A stretch of 64,000 nt of DNA from assembly GCF_900107625.1 (NCBI RefSeq), contig NZ_FNQK01000010.1, positions 84,570 through 148,569 of the forward strand, written 5' to 3'. Below the pieces are notes generated by a model that saw only the letters and a program-made list of their open reading frames with translations, was not told the DNA's origin and made no database searches. How positions within the stretch are numbered: position 1 is the stretch's first letter; each line of letters opens with the position of its first letter. The position numbers and the translations under genes were made by a program. Of this stretch, positions 63,034 through 64,000 are shown in pieces. The stretch is from Bizionia paragorgiae (GTDB lineage: Bacteria > Bacteroidota > Bacteroidia > Flavobacteriales > Flavobacteriaceae).

Positions 63034-64000
63034 TTAATTCTCTATTTTCACTACAGACATCTTAGCAGCAAATGGCTTATTAGCATTGGCTTCTATAGAT
63101 TGATTAGCAGCTTGAATATTATCGTATGTATCGTAATAGATGTAATAATTACTAGAGTTAAAATCATAAAAGAAATCAACATTATTACCTCCTGCTTGAA
63201 TGACTTTGGTTACAAATTGGTTACGTTTTAAGACATCACTATGAACAGCAATAATGACATAATACCCGTTTTTAACGTTCTTCACATTCTTTAAAATTTG
63301 GATATTACTGCTTTGCTCTTCTCCAAAATCAAAATCTTGAGAAGTTAGTGGGGTTGTACTAGGTCCAGTATGCCTTTTAATGTTTGATAATATTTCTCTG
63401 TCTTGTTCGAAACGCGCGTCCTCTGTATCAAAAGCCGCTCGCTTAATTCTACGTTTACGTTCAATTTCGGTCGCTACATTAATATCTTCTAAACGCACTT
63501 GTAACTTATTTTTTAAGGTTACCGCTTCCTTTTGTTCTAATTCTAAACGCTGAATCTCTTTTCTATAATGACTATTAACGTCTTTTAATTTAACATAGTC
63601 AGTATCCGCATTATTTTCATAAATCGTTTTCAAAGATTTAATCTCATTATTACGTGATTCAATTACATTTTCTAAATCAGAGACAATGGCATTCAGTCTA
63701 TTATTTTCATCCGTAACACTTTTAAAAGGTTTAGGTGCAACCTCAATACCTTGAAGACTTAATTCGTATTCCTCTTTTAAATCTTGAAGATCACCATCTT
63801 TTATATCAACAATGTCGTTAAACTGTTTTAATAATTGATTTTGAGTTGTTTTTAAATCCTCTGTTTCTTCAGATATTACAAGCATGTCTCTTCCCACTTT
63901 ATCCGTTGGGTTTAGAATAATATCCTTTTTAGTTTCTTGCTCTGCTAATCGTTGTGCTTCGGCTTCGGCTGCTGCTTGCGCTTGTTGCTCTGCTAAGCGT
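63034..64000 (-). CDS. Coiled-coil protein with SPOR-like C-terminus (5' end outside window)
   Basis: The open frame runs past the right edge of the window, so the start is not seen; codons continue in frame from 63034 to 64000. Beyond GTG 63897 the upstream codons read RLAEQQAQAAAEAEAQRLAEQ, an Ala/Glu/Gln-rich coiled coil. Next come long charged helices with a basic patch RKRRIKRAAFDTED. The last 80 residues (GYYVIIAVHSDVLKRNQFVTKVIQAG to FAAKMSVVKIEN) resemble a SPOR-type domain. It lies 85 bases before the adhesin gene, so it is likely the preceding gene of the same operon. Confidence 0.72.
   Translation of the reverse strand, partial: RLAEQQAQAAAEAEAQRLAEQETKKDIILNPTDKVGRDMLVISEETEDLKTTQNQLLKQFNDIVDIKDGDLQDLKEEYELSLQGIEVAPKPFKSVTDENNRLNAIVSDLENVIESRNNEIKSLKTIYENNADTDYVKLKDVNSHYRKEIQRLELEQKEAVTLKNKLQVRLEDINVATEIERKRRIKRAAFDTEDARFEQDREILSNIKRHTGPSTTPLTSQDFDFGEEQSSNIQILKNVKNVKNGYYVIIAVHSDVLKRNQFVTKVIQAGGNNVDFFYDFNSSNYYIYYDTYDNIQAANQSIEANANKPFAAKMSVVKIEN

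Overview
The window looks like chromosomal DNA from a member of the Flavobacteriaceae (Bacteroidota). The DNA is AT-rich, ribosome binding sites are weak, and the promoters that can be seen use the Bacteroidota -7 box TAnnTTTG instead of a sigma-70 TATAAT box. A fused hisIE follows hisF. At the right end there is a very large protein with a type IX secretion (T9SS) type B sorting domain next to a PorP/SprF partner. I see no tRNA, rRNA, CRISPR array, insertion sequence or prophage. Most of the window reads as ordinary chromosome.

Layout, left to right. 0-6 kb: the end of hisF, hisIE, a small membrane protein, a TruA-like pseudouridine synthase, Dps, a MscS channel, a 43-residue lipoprotein, a DUF2461 protein and a Gre-like pair. 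6.1-14.1 kb: an unusual four-gene island. It holds an ATP/ADP-translocase-like carrier fused to HEAT repeats, a secreted dikinase with a PEP-synthase/glucan-water-dikinase-like catalytic half, and two exported class-A-beta-lactamase-like serine hydrolases. 14.3-18.3 kb: DUF3817, a DEAD-box helicase with a DEFD motif, a Pmp3 peptide, YihY and a threonine/serine dehydratase. 18.3-25.7 kb: two facing sets of redox enzymes, one led by a TetR regulator with a palindromic operator on its promoter. 25.8-27.3 kb: an NhaC-family carrier behind a SAM-clan riboswitch-like leader, which suggests methionine transport. 27.5-30.7 kb: an Rrf2/NsrR-like regulator, a cupin and a quinol-type nitric oxide reductase, with a palindrome over the promoter. 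31-36 kb: a CynX-like MFS carrier, a thioredoxin-fold protein, and an MBL-rhodanese/TauE sulfur pair. 36-40 kb: an LLM oxidoreductase, a second DEAD-box helicase, a membrane protein, a cold-shock protein and a guanine-deaminase-like enzyme.

40.2-47.9 kb is one long leftward YbhGFSR-type efflux operon: TetR, TolC, HlyD, a His-rich lipoprotein, two ATPases and two permeases. It is interrupted by palindromic spacers and by a duplicated remnant of an ATPase 3' end. 48-64 kb is a SprB-like adhesin locus: a SprF/PorP partner, a 4616-residue adhesin with about 43 repeat modules that appear to follow a seven-module super-period, and the C-terminal part of a coiled-coil/SPOR-like protein that runs off the window.

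The best candidate for an undescribed system is the 6.1-14.1 kb island. A nucleotide exchanger beside an exported ATP-dependent dikinase would make sense if the carrier supplies nucleotide to the cell envelope. That link is inference; the domains and signal peptides are read from the sequence.
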